Program-made: the position numbers and the translations under genes
In this document: piece after piece, positions 13,989 to 21,150 of the stretch
How positions within the stretch are numbered: the first letter of the stretch is position 1
Layout of the letters: each line of letters starts with the position of its first letter
Origin: Gemmatimonadales bacterium
GTDB taxonomy: Bacteria > Gemmatimonadota > Gemmatimonadetes > Gemmatimonadales > GWC2-71-9
Assembly: GCA_013812695.1 (NCBI GenBank)
Contig: JACCSZ010000315.1
Span: forward strand, 1-21,150
Direction of reading: 5' to 3'
Length of the DNA: 21,150 nt
Notes under the pieces: generated by a model
Databases searched by the model: none
What the model was told of the DNA's origin: nothing
Seen by the model: the letters and a program-made list of their open reading frames with translations, nothing else

Positions 13989-16400
13989 TCACTGCTCCTC
14001 CGCGGCGTAGTCATACGGGTAGTAGTAATCGCCTTCCTTCGCGACTTCGCCGCCCGGATCATTGAGGACGGTGCCGACCACCCGAGCGCCCACGTTGGCG
14101 AGCTGCTGATAGGCACGCTGGGCCGCGTTCCGATCGGTCGTGCCGGCGCGGACGACGAGCAGCACCCCATCGGTGAGCGATGCCACGATGCCGGCATCCG
14201 CGGTGGCCAGAACGGGAGGGGTATCGAGCACGATGATGTCGAAGCGCTCCTTTAGTTCCTCCAGCAGGATGCGCATGCGGGTGCCGCTGAGCAGGTTGGC
14301 CGCGTTCGACGGCAGCGCGCCGCAGGGGAGCACGGAGAGCCCGGCCACCGAGGTGTCCCGGATGGCCTTGGGGGGCGTGGCGGGCTGGCCGTTCTGGGTC
14401 CTCGGGGACACCAGCAATTCCATCAGCCCCGGGGCGCGCGGCAGGTGAAACAGCCCATGCACGCGCGGCCGGCGGATGTCGCAGTCGATGAGCAGCACGC
14501 GGAGGCCGTCGTAGGCGAGCGTGACGGCCAGGTTGGCGGCCGTCATAGTCTTCCCCTCACCCGGTGCCGCGCTCGTGACGACCAGCGTCTTGAGCGCCTC
14601 GCCGCCGTCCGACCAGATCAGGCTCGTGCGCAGGTTGCGGAAGGCCTCGATCCCGATGGAGAAGGTCTGGCCCCCGGCCATCGGCGATCCGGATTCGGTG
14701 CCGCCGGGCCTGCCCCCGCCGAGCAATCCCTTGAGGCGCGACCGGCCATTGCCCGAGCCGCCCTGGATGCGCGGGATGACCGCGAGCCCCGGCACGTGCA
14801 GGAACGCCTCCAGGTCCTCCGGCCGGCGAATCGAGGTATTGAGTGCCTCGAGCACGTACGCGAGCACGAGTCCGAGCAGCAAGCCCAGCACCAGCCCGAG
14901 CGCGAGCTTGAGCGCCGAGCCGCTGAGCAGCGGCGAGTACGGGAGGTCGGCGAGGTCCACCACGTCGACGTCGCCGGCCTCGACCGCTTCGGCCATCCGG
15001 GCGCGCTGGTAATCCCTCCGCACCTCGTCACCCATGTTGGCGAGCCCTTCCACCCGGCGCCTCAGCCGCATCTCCTCTTCTTCCATGGCCGGAAGTGTTT
15101 CCATGGAGGTGCCGGTCCGGCGGCGCAGGGCGGTGAGCGAAGCCATGCGGGCGTCGATGGCCTTGACGTGGCTGCTCACGGCGTCGCCCAACCTGGTCTG
15201 CGTGTTGGTAGCCAGTGCCTTCAGCTGAATCACGTCCGGGTTGGTGGCCGAGCTCCGCCACGGACCGGTCGTGAGTGAGTCCAGTTTATCCTGATAGTTG
15301 ATGAGCGACCGGTACAAGTTGGTGACGTTCGGATTGTCGGCCATGGCCGGGGACGTGGCCAGGGCGCGCAGCGCCTCGGTGCGGCCGGCCTCGTCGCCGG
15401 ACTTGAGCCGACCGACCAGGGCGCCGAAGGTCTCGCGATCTGCGCCGAGTTCGGCAATGCGGGTGTCGAGGGAAATCGCCGCCACCTGCTCGGCCTGGAG
15501 CTTGGCGCTGCTGCTGGCGATCTGCTGTCGGCTCCGGAATAAGCTGAGCTCGCCTTGCGCGCGCGCCAGCACGCTGTCGGTCTGGGCCAGCTGCTCGGAC
15601 AGAAACTCGCGCCGCCGCCTCGAGCGCTCGCGCGCCCACTGCACGTTGAGCGACTGAAAGGCCTGCACGGTGGTGTTGACGACGCGCTGGGCCTTTACCG
15701 GATCGCTCGAGACGTAGCCGATGTGGATGACGTCGGTTTCGGTGAGCCGGGCGAGCTGCAGGCCCAGCACGAGCTCGTCGATGACCTGCTCCCGGCCGGC
15801 GATGCCGAGCAGGGCGGTCTCCACGGCAGGTTTGGCGCGTACGGCGAACTGCACGACGCCGAGGTTCAACACCTGCCCATAGGGCGCGGTGACCGTGCGG
15901 TCGGCGCGCCGGGCGATCACGTCCGCAGGCCGGAACTCGAGCGCGATCGAATCGCCAGTGGCGCGGGAATCCACGCGCACCTGCTCGAGCTCCGACGTGG
16001 AAAACTCGGGGGTCCGGCTGTGGAGCTGCAGACCCAGGGAATCCACCACGACGCCAACCACCGCGCGGCTCCGCACCAGCTCGAGGATCGACTGCAGCGG
16101 ATCGGCGGTGCTCTTGCTGCCGGCGGGGGTCTGCTCCTGATCGCCCGTCAGCGCCCGGCGCTCGCCGGCAAACCGCAGCATGGCGTTAGCCCGGTAGGTC
16201 GCCGGCTCCCGTGAGGCCAGGAACAGCCCGAGCGTCGCCCCCGCCAGGGTCATGGCGAGGATGAGCTGGTAGCGTCGGCGGAGCACCGTGAACACCTGCC
16301 GGAACGAGACCGATCCGCTGGCGTCCACGGTCTCGATCGGCCGCAGCGGAGGCTCGATGTGTCCTGGCAGGAGGCGATTGTTCGGGGGCATGGGCGACAT
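13989..16400 (-). CDS. Polysaccharide co-polymerase with tyrosine autokinase domain (Wzc-like)
   Basis: The 803-residue protein combines a chain-length (Wzz) part and a BY-type tyrosine kinase. A first membrane helix lies at about 45-63. A long periplasmic region rich in predicted coiled coil follows (about 220-480). A second helix begins near LKLALGLVLGLLLGLVLAYV (about 496-515), preceded by the proline-rich LPYSPLLSGS. The kinase shows Walker A SAAPGEGKT (about 608-616), Walker A' LLIDCDIRRP and Walker B IIVLDTPPV. The tail GDYYYPYDYAAEEQ (790-803) holds five tyrosines, the usual autophosphorylation cluster. In known systems it works with Wza and Wzy to set chain length and drive export. 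ATG at 16400 lies two bases after the upstream stop. No tyrosine phosphatase gene is in the window. Confidence 0.92.
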   Translation of the reverse strand: MSPMPPNNRLLPGHIEPPLRPIETVDASGSVSFRQVFTVLRRRYQLILAMTLAGATLGLFLASREPATYRANAMLRFAGERRALTGDQEQTPAGSKSTADPLQSILELVRSRAVVGVVVDSLGLQLHSRTPEFSTSELEQVRVDSRATGDSIALEFRPADVIARRADRTVTAPYGQVLNLGVVQFAVRAKPAVETALLGIAGREQVIDELVLGLQLARLTETDVIHIGYVSSDPVKAQRVVNTTVQAFQSLNVQWARERSRRRREFLSEQLAQTDSVLARAQGELSLFRSRQQIASSSAKLQAEQVAAISLDTRIAELGADRETFGALVGRLKSGDEAGRTEALRALATSPAMADNPNVTNLYRSLINYQDKLDSLTTGPWRSSATNPDVIQLKALATNTQTRLGDAVSSHVKAIDARMASLTALRRRTGTSMETLPAMEEEEMRLRRRVEGLANMGDEVRRDYQRARMAEAVEAGDVDVVDLADLPYSPLLSGSALKLALGLVLGLLLGLVLAYVLEALNTSIRRPEDLEAFLHVPGLAVIPRIQGGSGNGRSRLKGLLGGGRPGGTESGSPMAGGQTFSIGIEAFRNLRTSLIWSDGGEALKTLVVTSAAPGEGKTMTAANLAVTLAYDGLRVLLIDCDIRRPRVHGLFHLPRAPGLMELLVSPRTQNGQPATPPKAIRDTSVAGLSVLPCGALPSNAANLLSGTRMRILLEELKERFDIIVLDTPPVLATADAGIVASLTDGVLLVVRAGTTDRNAAQRAYQQLANVGARVVGTVLNDPGGEVAKEGDYYYPYDYAAEEQ

Positions 16401-16402
16401 TT

Positions 16403-17065
16403 CTACCTAGAGTTGGAGCTGACGCGGTCGATGAGAATGCCCACGGACGCGACCGATCCGATGACGCCGAGGGCGGGTACCACGATATCCCGGAAGAACG
16501 ATCGCCTGCGATCGATCACGATCTGGTCGCCGGAGCGCACCGGCAATGTGGCGGACCCGGAGCTCGGATCGTTCAGATTGACACGGAGCTCCTGTTGCTG
16601 GCCGCCGGCACCAGACCGGATCACTCGGACGCGGGTCCGGGCGCCGTTGGGGTTGCTGCCGCCTGCACGCGCCACGGCCTCGCCGATGGTGGTTTCGGGG
16701 CGCAGGGCAAAGACCTGCGGCCGGACTACCTCGCCCGATATCGCCACGCGGATCAGCGGCTCGACGACGAACTGGGGATTCTCCTCGAACTTGGCCAGGA
16801 ACGTCCGAAGATTGGACTCGGCCCGGGCAAACGGGACCCCGGCCACCTGCACGCTCCGGTAGAGCGGGTGGGTGATCGATCCATCGGGCGCGACTACGAA
16901 GTCGCCGCTGAACTCCGGCCTCCGCCACACCACGATCCGCACCGAGTCTCCTGGCGTCAGCACCCCCTGTTCCGACTGGGCCCGCGGCTCCTGCGCCGCA
17001 GCGGGGAGCGTGAGCACGACACAAGCGAGGAGCGGAGTCAACGAAGCCGAAATTCGCATAGTCAT
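16403..17065 (-). CDS. Short Wza-like polysaccharide export protein
   Basis: The 220-residue protein starts with a Sec signal peptide (about 1-25, cleavage probably after AAA or AQ). A Poly_export domain follows, with LTPGDSVRIVVWRRPEFSG (36-54), APDGSITHPL (59-68) and a VEPLIRVAISGEV strand region. One SLBB-like segment then contains the GEVVRPQVFAL and GEAVARAGG motifs. The end has a hydrophobic helix, FFRDIVVPALGVIGSVASVGI (about 190-210). E. coli Wza has about 380 residues and a lipidated N-terminus; here there is no lipobox cysteine and fewer repeated domains. The C-terminal helix could form the outer-membrane part. ATG at 17065 gives the best signal peptide; ATG at 17059 is possible. 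It is probably co-transcribed with the Wzc-like gene. Confidence 0.87.
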   Translation of the reverse strand: MTMRISASLTPLLACVVLTLPAAAQEPRAQSEQGVLTPGDSVRIVVWRRPEFSGDFVVAPDGSITHPLYRSVQVAGVPFARAESNLRTFLAKFEENPQFVVEPLIRVAISGEVVRPQVFALRPETTIGEAVARAGGSNPNGARTRVRVIRSGAGGQQQELRVNLNDPSSGSATLPVRSGDQIVIDRRRSFFRDIVVPALGVIGSVASVGILIDRVSSNSR

Positions 17066-17098
17066 CTGGCGCCGGTTGAGGGTACCCAAACCAAGTCG

Positions 17099-17106
17099 AT
17101 AATATA
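17099..17106 (-). promoter_or_regulatory. AT-rich -10-like box upstream of the export gene
   Basis: The stretch ATAATATA stands out in GC-rich DNA 34 bases before the export gene. On the minus strand it gives TATTAT or TATATT as a -10 box, with only a poor -35 (CTGCGT or CACTGC). On the plus strand TTGAGG (17076-17081) and TAATAT (17100-17105) are 18 bases apart, so the box could instead serve the other direction. The direction is uncertain. Confidence 0.35.
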
Positions 17107-17140
17107 GAGTTAGCCAGCCGTACGCAGTGCGGGGCGCAGC

Positions 17141-17157
17141 GAGCACGATCCATGCCC
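17141..17157. repeat. 17-base shared element, copy 2
   Basis: This is an exact second copy of the word at 7575-7591. It lies 23 bases before the TTGACC box here, against 54 bases in copy 1, and about 75 bases from the start of the divergent export gene. The different spacing argues against simple carry-over of the whole region and suits a protein-binding site. Confidence 0.6.
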
Positions 17158-17180
17158 TCAAGTTGGTGACTGCTGACCGC

Positions 17181-17209
17181 TTGACCCTGCTTCTTGCGTA
17201 AGACAATCT
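17181..17209 (+). promoter_or_regulatory. Putative promoter of the plus-strand GT4 gene (copy 2 of a shared block)
   Basis: TTGACC (17181-17186), a 17-base spacer, then CAATCT (17204-17209), as in the block at 7646-7674. The spacers differ except for CT at the start and GTAAG next to the -10 box, so the conserved positions are those expected of a promoter. A start near 17216 implies an untranslated leader of about 128 bases. Confidence 0.6.
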
Positions 17210-17311
17210 ACCACAGCCATATCGGAAGATCACCTCCGAAACGTGCGTCCGGGGTCGTGCATTGGCTCCCGCGCACCGCAACTCCAAGCACCCTGAGCGC
17301 CGAGTCACGAC

Positions 17312-17328
17312 CCGCCACAGTGTGGCGG
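17312..17328 (+). promoter_or_regulatory. Perfect inverted repeat just before the GT4 start codon
   Basis: CCGCCAC, the loop AGT, and GTGGCGG form a seven-base-pair, mostly G-C stem ending 15 bases before ATG 17344. In the messenger it would sit at or next to the ribosome site, which is otherwise weak. It could limit translation, or act in the DNA as an operator. Confidence 0.45.
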
Positions 17329-17343
17329 CCCGGCGACAGTTCC

Positions 17344-18540
17344 ATGCACGATCACCGGAGCACGACACTGAGAATCGCTTATGTAGTTACGCGCTCGGAC
17401 CCCATCGGCGGCGCGCAGGTCCACGTGCGGGACCTCTCCAGGGCGATGCACCGCGCGGGGCACGAGGCGTGGGTGCTGACCGGAGGCGAAGGCCATTTCA
17501 CCGAATGGCTTACGGCACAGGGCACGCCGTTCACGATTCTGCGCTACCTGACGGCTCCGATCGATCCGTGGCGCGACCTGCGGGCGTTGGCCGAGGTGCG
17601 CGGCGCGCTCCGGGCCGTCCGCCCCGACCTCGTGTCGGCGCATTCCAGCAAGGCCGGCGTGCTCGGCAGGGTCGCGGCCCGCTCGCTTGGCATCCCGACG
17701 GTGTTTACGGCGCACGGCTGGTCGTTCACGCCCGGCGTGCCGGCGGCGAGCGCCGCATTATACCGGTGGTCAGAGCGACTCGCGGCACCGCTCGCGTCGC
17801 GCATCATCACCGTGTCGAACTTCGACCGCGAGCTGGCCATCCGGGAACGCGTGGCCTCGGCCGACCGGCTCGTCACCATCCACAACGGGATGCCGGACGT
17901 ACCGTCCGCGCTCCGCGCGGAGCCCGGCGCGACCCCGGTGCGGCTCACGATGATCGCGCGATTCGAGCCGCAGAAGGACCACGCCACCCTGTTCCGGGCC
18001 CTCGCGGACGTGCGTGACCTCGACTGGCGCATCGACCTCATCGGCGACGGCCCGCTGCTTCCGGAGGCACGACGACTCGCGCTGGAGCTGGGATTGGCGG
18101 AACGCGTCCGGTTCTGCGGGCCGGTGGACAACGTGCCCACGTTGCTCGCCGAGGCGCAGGTGTACCTGCTGATCTCGAACTGGGAGGGGTTTCCCCGGAG
18201 CATCCTCGAGGCCATGCGGGCGGGGGTGCCGGTGGTGGCCTCGCGGGTCGGCGGCGTGGACGAGGCCGTGGAGGATGGCGTCAGCGGGTTTCTGGCACCG
18301 CGCGGCGATTCGACCGCGGTGGCGCGTGCGCTCCGGACGCTGCTGCAGGATCCGGCACTGCGCCGGCGACAGGGCGCCCGGGGCCGGGTGCTGTACGAGG
18401 CCCGCTTCGATCTGGCGCTCACGATCGCGCGAACCGTCGAGGTCTACAACGCCGTCGTGGGCGGCCGCGGGTCTGTCACCCCCGCGCGGCACGCAGGCGT
18501 GCCCGCGCAGGTGGCCGTATCGGATCGGGCGGTGTCGTAG
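17344..18540 (+). CDS. GT4-family glycosyltransferase (CapM-like)
   Basis: The 398-residue protein is of the GT4 family. The N-terminus has VVTRSDPIGGAQVHVRDL (14-31). The acceptor domain has AHSSKAGVLGRVAARSLG (99-116) and FTAHGWSF (121-128), wording typical of the CapM-like subgroup. The donor domain has MIARFEPQKDHATL (203-216) and LIGDGP, and the EX7E motif is E281-E289 (EGFPRSILE). It should add one sugar to the lipid-linked unit. ATG at 17344 is chosen because the frame upstream of it would run into the putative promoter and shows no family sequence. No good ribosome site is seen. It is a single-gene unit, convergent with the next gene with ten bases between the stops. Confidence 0.9.
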   Translation: MHDHRSTTLRIAYVVTRSDPIGGAQVHVRDLSRAMHRAGHEAWVLTGGEGHFTEWLTAQGTPFTILRYLTAPIDPWRDLRALAEVRGALRAVRPDLVSAHSSKAGVLGRVAARSLGIPTVFTAHGWSFTPGVPAASAALYRWSERLAAPLASRIITVSNFDRELAIRERVASADRLVTIHNGMPDVPSALRAEPGATPVRLTMIARFEPQKDHATLFRALADVRDLDWRIDLIGDGPLLPEARRLALELGLAERVRFCGPVDNVPTLLAEAQVYLLISNWEGFPRSILEAMRAGVPVVASRVGGVDEAVEDGVSGFLAPRGDSTAVARALRTLLQDPALRRRQGARGRVLYEARFDLALTIARTVEVYNAVVGGRGSVTPARHAGVPAQVAVSDRAVS

Positions 18541-18550
18541 GATCGCCCGA

Positions 18551-19633
18551 CTACCCGCCGCGACAGTCGGTGGGGGCGTGCACCCGATTGAGCGCCGCCA
18601 GCTCGGCCAGCGAAGCCCGGATATCGTCGCGCCCGAAGTAGGCGGCGTCGTATTGCCAGAAGGTGAGGCCGCAGGACGATGGGTCGGCCGCGAGCACCCG
18701 GCCGAAGCGGAGCAGCTCCTCGGCGGTCATGGCGCACTCGCCCTCTCGCGATCCTGGGTGACAGCCGCTTACCACCGCGCCCCCGTTGGTGCTGTTGAGG
18801 CCGAACAGCAGGCCCAGACCGCTGGCCTTGGCCGCGGCCACCTCCACCGCACGATACTTCTGGATTTCCCCCCTGACGACCGCGTACTGCGCCCAGCCGG
18901 CGTCGAGATGCTCCCACCGGAACGGCGCCCGGTGCAGCCACGACACGCGCGTGCGCGTGATCGTCATGAGCCCGGGCCAGATCGACTTGCTGTATTGCGC
19001 CATACGCTCGAGGGTCTCGAAGGCGACCGCGCGCCCGCCCCAGCTCGCCCCGTGATGCGGCTCGTCGATCAGGTAGTTCGCGAACAGCGTCCCGTCCGCG
19101 ATGTAGGGCGCCAGGTCCACACCCCTGAAGCGATCCACTCGCGACTTCCACACGTCGAAGCTGAAGTACCCGTCGATGCCGTAGTTCCTGCTGTACTTTC
19201 CGCCCGCGAAGTTCACGACGACCCGCGTGCCGTTGGCCTGCGCGGTCGCGAGTTGGCCGAGGAGGGCTCCGGGATCACCGGCCACGACCGACAGGTCGAA
19301 GGGCATCGTCACCGCCCCGGGCATGACGTTGAACACGCCGAACGGCACGCCGGCCGCCGCCCGAGCCCCCGCTGAAGCTCGCGTGGGCGCTGGAGCGGGC
19401 GCGGCCGATGTCGGCGGCGCGGTCGATGCGGGCGGCCCGACGCTCCCCACGCGCACGACCGACGTGTCGGCGATGGTGCCATACGTGACGATCACGCGGA
19501 ACGCCCCCGCGGTGCCGCCGGCTGTATAGAGGCCGCGCGCCGTGACGGTGCCGCCGGTCGCGGTAAAGGTCACGCTGAGCGCGGCGCTGTCCGCGAAGGA
19601 CAGGGCGGCGATGACGGCGAGCGCGGCGATCAT
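18551..19633 (-). CDS. Putative secreted barrel-type (glycoside hydrolase-like) protein with Ig-like half domain
   Basis: The product has 360 residues. Residues 1-16 are hydrophobic but lack the usual basic start of a signal peptide. Residues 21-62 match the second half of a bacterial Ig-like domain (VTFTATGG, GLYTAGG). A Pro/Ala linker follows (66-94). Residues 97-350 look like a (beta/alpha)8 barrel: FGVFNV, TRVVVNFAGG (136-145), FANYLIDEPHH (184-194), GLMTITRTRVSW and GLLFGLN (274-280). The acid in IDEP (E191) sits where clan-A glycosidases carry the proton donor, so a glycosidase or lyase role on the polymer is possible but unproven. Four cysteines cluster near the C-terminus. I do not recognise a named family. 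The start lies six bases after the stop of the gene before it. A related remnant lies at 8634-8914. Confidence 0.7.
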   Translation of the reverse strand: MIAALAVIAALSFADSAALSVTFTATGGTVTARGLYTAGGTAGAFRVIVTYGTIADTSVVRVGSVGPPASTAPPTSAAPAPAPTRASAGARAAAGVPFGVFNVMPGAVTMPFDLSVVAGDPGALLGQLATAQANGTRVVVNFAGGKYSRNYGIDGYFSFDVWKSRVDRFRGVDLAPYIADGTLFANYLIDEPHHGASWGGRAVAFETLERMAQYSKSIWPGLMTITRTRVSWLHRAPFRWEHLDAGWAQYAVVRGEIQKYRAVEVAAAKASGLGLLFGLNSTNGGAVVSGCHPGSREGECAMTAEELLRFGRVLAADPSSCGLTFWQYDAAYFGRDDIRASLAELAALNRVHAPTDCRGG

Positions 19634-19639
19634 GCTCGG

Positions 19640-20599
19640 CTAGATCTCCCAGTTGGACAGGACGATGCCGTGGCGCGCGGGGGACTGGGGAAACTCGCTG
19701 AGCACCATCCGCAGGTCCGTCCAGTGCACGCGATATCCCGCGCCGATCAGGCGAAGGTACGCCTCCGCGTATTCCGTCTGACACCGGATCGCGATGCGAC
19801 CCACCCGCTCGCCGGCGGCGGTCCCATGCAGCGCATCCAGCAGGCGCTCGAACGCCGGCAGGGTGCGCGCCGCGAGCTTGAGAATACGCACTTCGTCCTT
19901 GGCGCGGCCCGCGGCGAGCGGCGTCGAGTGCCAGAGCGCAAAGGCGAGCAACTCGTTGCCCTCCCGTATCAGCGTGGTGTCTCCGATCCCCAGGTCCCGG
20001 GTCAACGCGATCTCGCGGGTGAAATCCACGCCGGGCGCGAGGTCTTCGGTGAGCCGGCGACACTCCTCGAGCCGCTGCGCCGCCTGGTGCCCGACGCCCG
20101 ACAGGAGCTCCGGCGCCGCCGAGATGCGCCGGGGCACGTCGTGCACCAGGGTCACGGTGAGTGGACCGGGCACGAGACCCATCCTGCTGTAGAAGCCGAT
20201 GTTCTCGACGGTCCGCGGCATGGTCTCGAGTCCGATGGTCCGGGCACCCTGCGATTTGAGCCAGTCGATGCCGATTCGCACCATGGTGGAGCCGAGTTTC
20301 TCACCCTGGCGGTCGGGGCGAACCGCGAGCGGACCCATCCAGCCCTCGACGCCGGACCGGTGCACCATGTTGAAGGCCACGATCCGCCCGTCGGCCTCGC
20401 GCCAGACCATGGCGCCGTCCCCGGCATCCTCGAGCGCGTACTGCCAGACGAGGGTACTGAGGTGCGGGACCCGGACGCCCACCAGGCCGTCCCGGCTGTA
20501 GCGATCGGTAAAGGCGTCCGCGAAGACCCGGTTGAGGCCTTCGATGTCTCGGAGCGCGGGGCGGTCGGGGCCCCGGAGACTTCGATCAGGCCGCCACAT
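19640..20599 (-). CDS. GNAT-like acetyltransferase, probably with two domains
   Basis: The 319-residue protein has an N-terminal GNAT domain. The acetyl-CoA loop is VRPDRQGEKLGS (93-104), a variant of the RxxGxG/A motif, followed by the usual helix and GLETMPRTVENIGFYSRMGL (123-142), the closing part of the fold. Residues 150-319 look like a second, weaker domain of similar size with no clear CoA loop (RILKLAARTLPAFERLLDAL, YAEAYLRLIGAGYRV), as in tandem GNAT proteins. The acceptor is unknown. The start ATG at 20599 overlaps the upstream ATPase gene by 14 bases, so the two are co-transcribed. A link to polysaccharide acetylation is unlikely, since polymer O-acetylation normally uses membrane acyltransferases. 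Confidence 0.75.
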   Translation of the reverse strand: MWRPDRSLRGPDRPALRDIEGLNRVFADAFTDRYSRDGLVGVRVPHLSTLVWQYALEDAGDGAMVWREADGRIVAFNMVHRSGVEGWMGPLAVRPDRQGEKLGSTMVRIGIDWLKSQGARTIGLETMPRTVENIGFYSRMGLVPGPLTVTLVHDVPRRISAAPELLSGVGHQAAQRLEECRRLTEDLAPGVDFTREIALTRDLGIGDTTLIREGNELLAFALWHSTPLAAGRAKDEVRILKLAARTLPAFERLLDALHGTAAGERVGRIAIRCQTEYAEAYLRLIGAGYRVHWTDLRMVLSEFPQSPARHGIVLSNWEI

Positions 20600-21150
20600 C
20601 GTGGCCCCCCAGCGGCTCGTCCTTCACGGTGGCGACACCGCGCGCGACGTCGAAGCCGACCCGCACGACCCGGTCGAACCCTTCGCGCACCGAGTCGATG
20701 TGCGTGATGAGGATGACCTGCGGGAACCGGTCGGCCAGGCTCCGGAGCAGGTCCACGACCGCCGCGCGGCGGTCCTCGTCGAGCGAGCCGAAGATCTCGT
20801 CGAGGATCAGCAGCGAGAGCGGTTGGCCGGCGCGTTCGGCGATCATCTGGCTGATCGCGAGGCGCAGCGCCAGGTTGGCGACGTCCTCCTCGCCGCCCGA
20901 AATGACGGCCTTGGGGTCGCCGTCGTCTAGCAGGGTCGTGCAATAGTCCTCGTCGAGCTCGAGATCGGTGTAGCGGCCGTTGGTGAGATCGCGGAGAAAC
21001 CCGGAGGCCAGCTCCGAGAGGTCCGGACGCAGCGTGGCGTTGAGCTCGGTGCGGAGCTCGGTGAGCGCGCGGTCGAGCTCCTGGTGCAGCGCCAGCTCGA
21101 TCGCGGCGGCTTCGGCCTCGCGCTCCCGTCCGGCCCGCTCGGCGCGGCGG
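20586..21150 (-). CDS. SbcC/Rad50-like ATPase, C-terminal part (partial)
   Basis: The frame is open from the window edge (first whole codon ends at 21149) to TGA at 20586, about 187 residues. It begins in a charged, alanine- and glutamate-rich helix, the end of a coiled coil. The C-terminal ATPase lobe of an SMC-type protein follows: LRDLTNGRYTDLELDED, then the ABC signature VISGGEEDVANLALRLA, Walker B SLLILDEIFGSLDEDRR with its D-loop, and the switch histidine in VILITHID. This arrangement is typical of SbcC/Rad50, which works with an SbcD/Mre11 nuclease in DNA end processing. The N-terminal lobe and any sbcD gene would lie beyond the window. It marks the edge of the polysaccharide locus. 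Confidence 0.85.
   Translation of the reverse strand, partial: RRAERAGREREAEAAAIELALHQELDRALTELRTELNATLRPDLSELASGFLRDLTNGRYTDLELDEDYCTTLLDDGDPKAVISGGEEDVANLALRLAISQMIAERAGQPLSLLILDEIFGSLDEDRRAAVVDLLRSLADRFPQVILITHIDSVREGFDRVVRVGFDVARGVATVKDEPLGGHDVAA

Noticed and set aside
17194..17343. A start for the GT4 gene 50 codons upstream, at TTG 17194
   Set aside because: It lies within the putative promoter spacer, the added residues show no similarity to GT4 enzymes, and the family's first strand begins just after ATG 17344.
18541..18550. A terminator between the convergent GT4 and barrel-protein genes
   Set aside because: Only ten bases separate the two stops and no stem-loop with a T run is visible.
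19640..20599. A role of the GNAT protein in acetylating the polysaccharide
   Set aside because: It is cytoplasmic, shares an operon with a repair-type ATPase, and polymer acetylation usually relies on membrane acyltransferases. Neighbourhood alone is not enough.

Overview
The window is GC-rich bacterial DNA with tightly packed genes. It reads as most of an exopolysaccharide or capsule locus, ending at a DNA-repair-type gene. The likely source is a Gemmatimonadota-like bacterium. That is inference from base composition and from an Ig-like half domain of a type I associate with that phylum (GLYTAG...TAG.FRV); no rRNA or other marker is present.

Layout: (1) Positions 1-1708, plus strand: the end of an initiating sugar-phosphate transferase, then a membrane GT-C glycosyltransferase. 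(2) Positions 1657-7468, minus strand: a five-gene operon read as flippase, GT4, O-antigen polymerase/ligase, GT2 and GT4, with every junction overlapping. A possible 16-codon leader peptide sits in front of the flippase. (3) Positions 7575-8631: a control region and a plus-strand carbohydrate sulfotransferase. (4) Positions 8634-8914: a frameshifted, truncated remnant of a gene related to the intact one at 18551-19633. (5) Positions 8912-13824, minus strand: a sulfate-activation operon, cysN (with a degenerate APS-kinase-like tail), cysQ, cysC and cysD, followed by a second sulfotransferase of another family. (6) Positions 13989-17065, minus strand: a short Wza-like export protein and a Wzc-like tyrosine autokinase with chain-length domain. 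(7) Positions 17141-18540: a second copy of the control elements and a plus-strand GT4. (8) Positions 18551-21150, minus strand: the end of an SbcC/Rad50-like ATPase, a GNAT-like protein, and a secreted barrel-type protein that may be a glycosidase.

Together the genes fit a Wzx/Wzy-type pathway. A lipid-linked sugar is started by the sugar transferase, extended by four or five glycosyltransferases, flipped, polymerised, and exported through Wzc/Wza. The unusual part is a built-in PAPS supply: CysD/CysN make APS, CysC makes PAPS, two sulfotransferases use it, and CysQ removes the PAP by-product. No PAPS reductase or sulfite reductase gene is present. The most economical reading is a sulfated extracellular polysaccharide with its own sulfate-donor pathway.

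Two control regions far apart (near 7.6 kb and 17.2 kb) share an exact 17-base word and a near-identical promoter-like block, so they are probably co-regulated. No tRNA, rRNA, CRISPR array or insertion sequence was seen.
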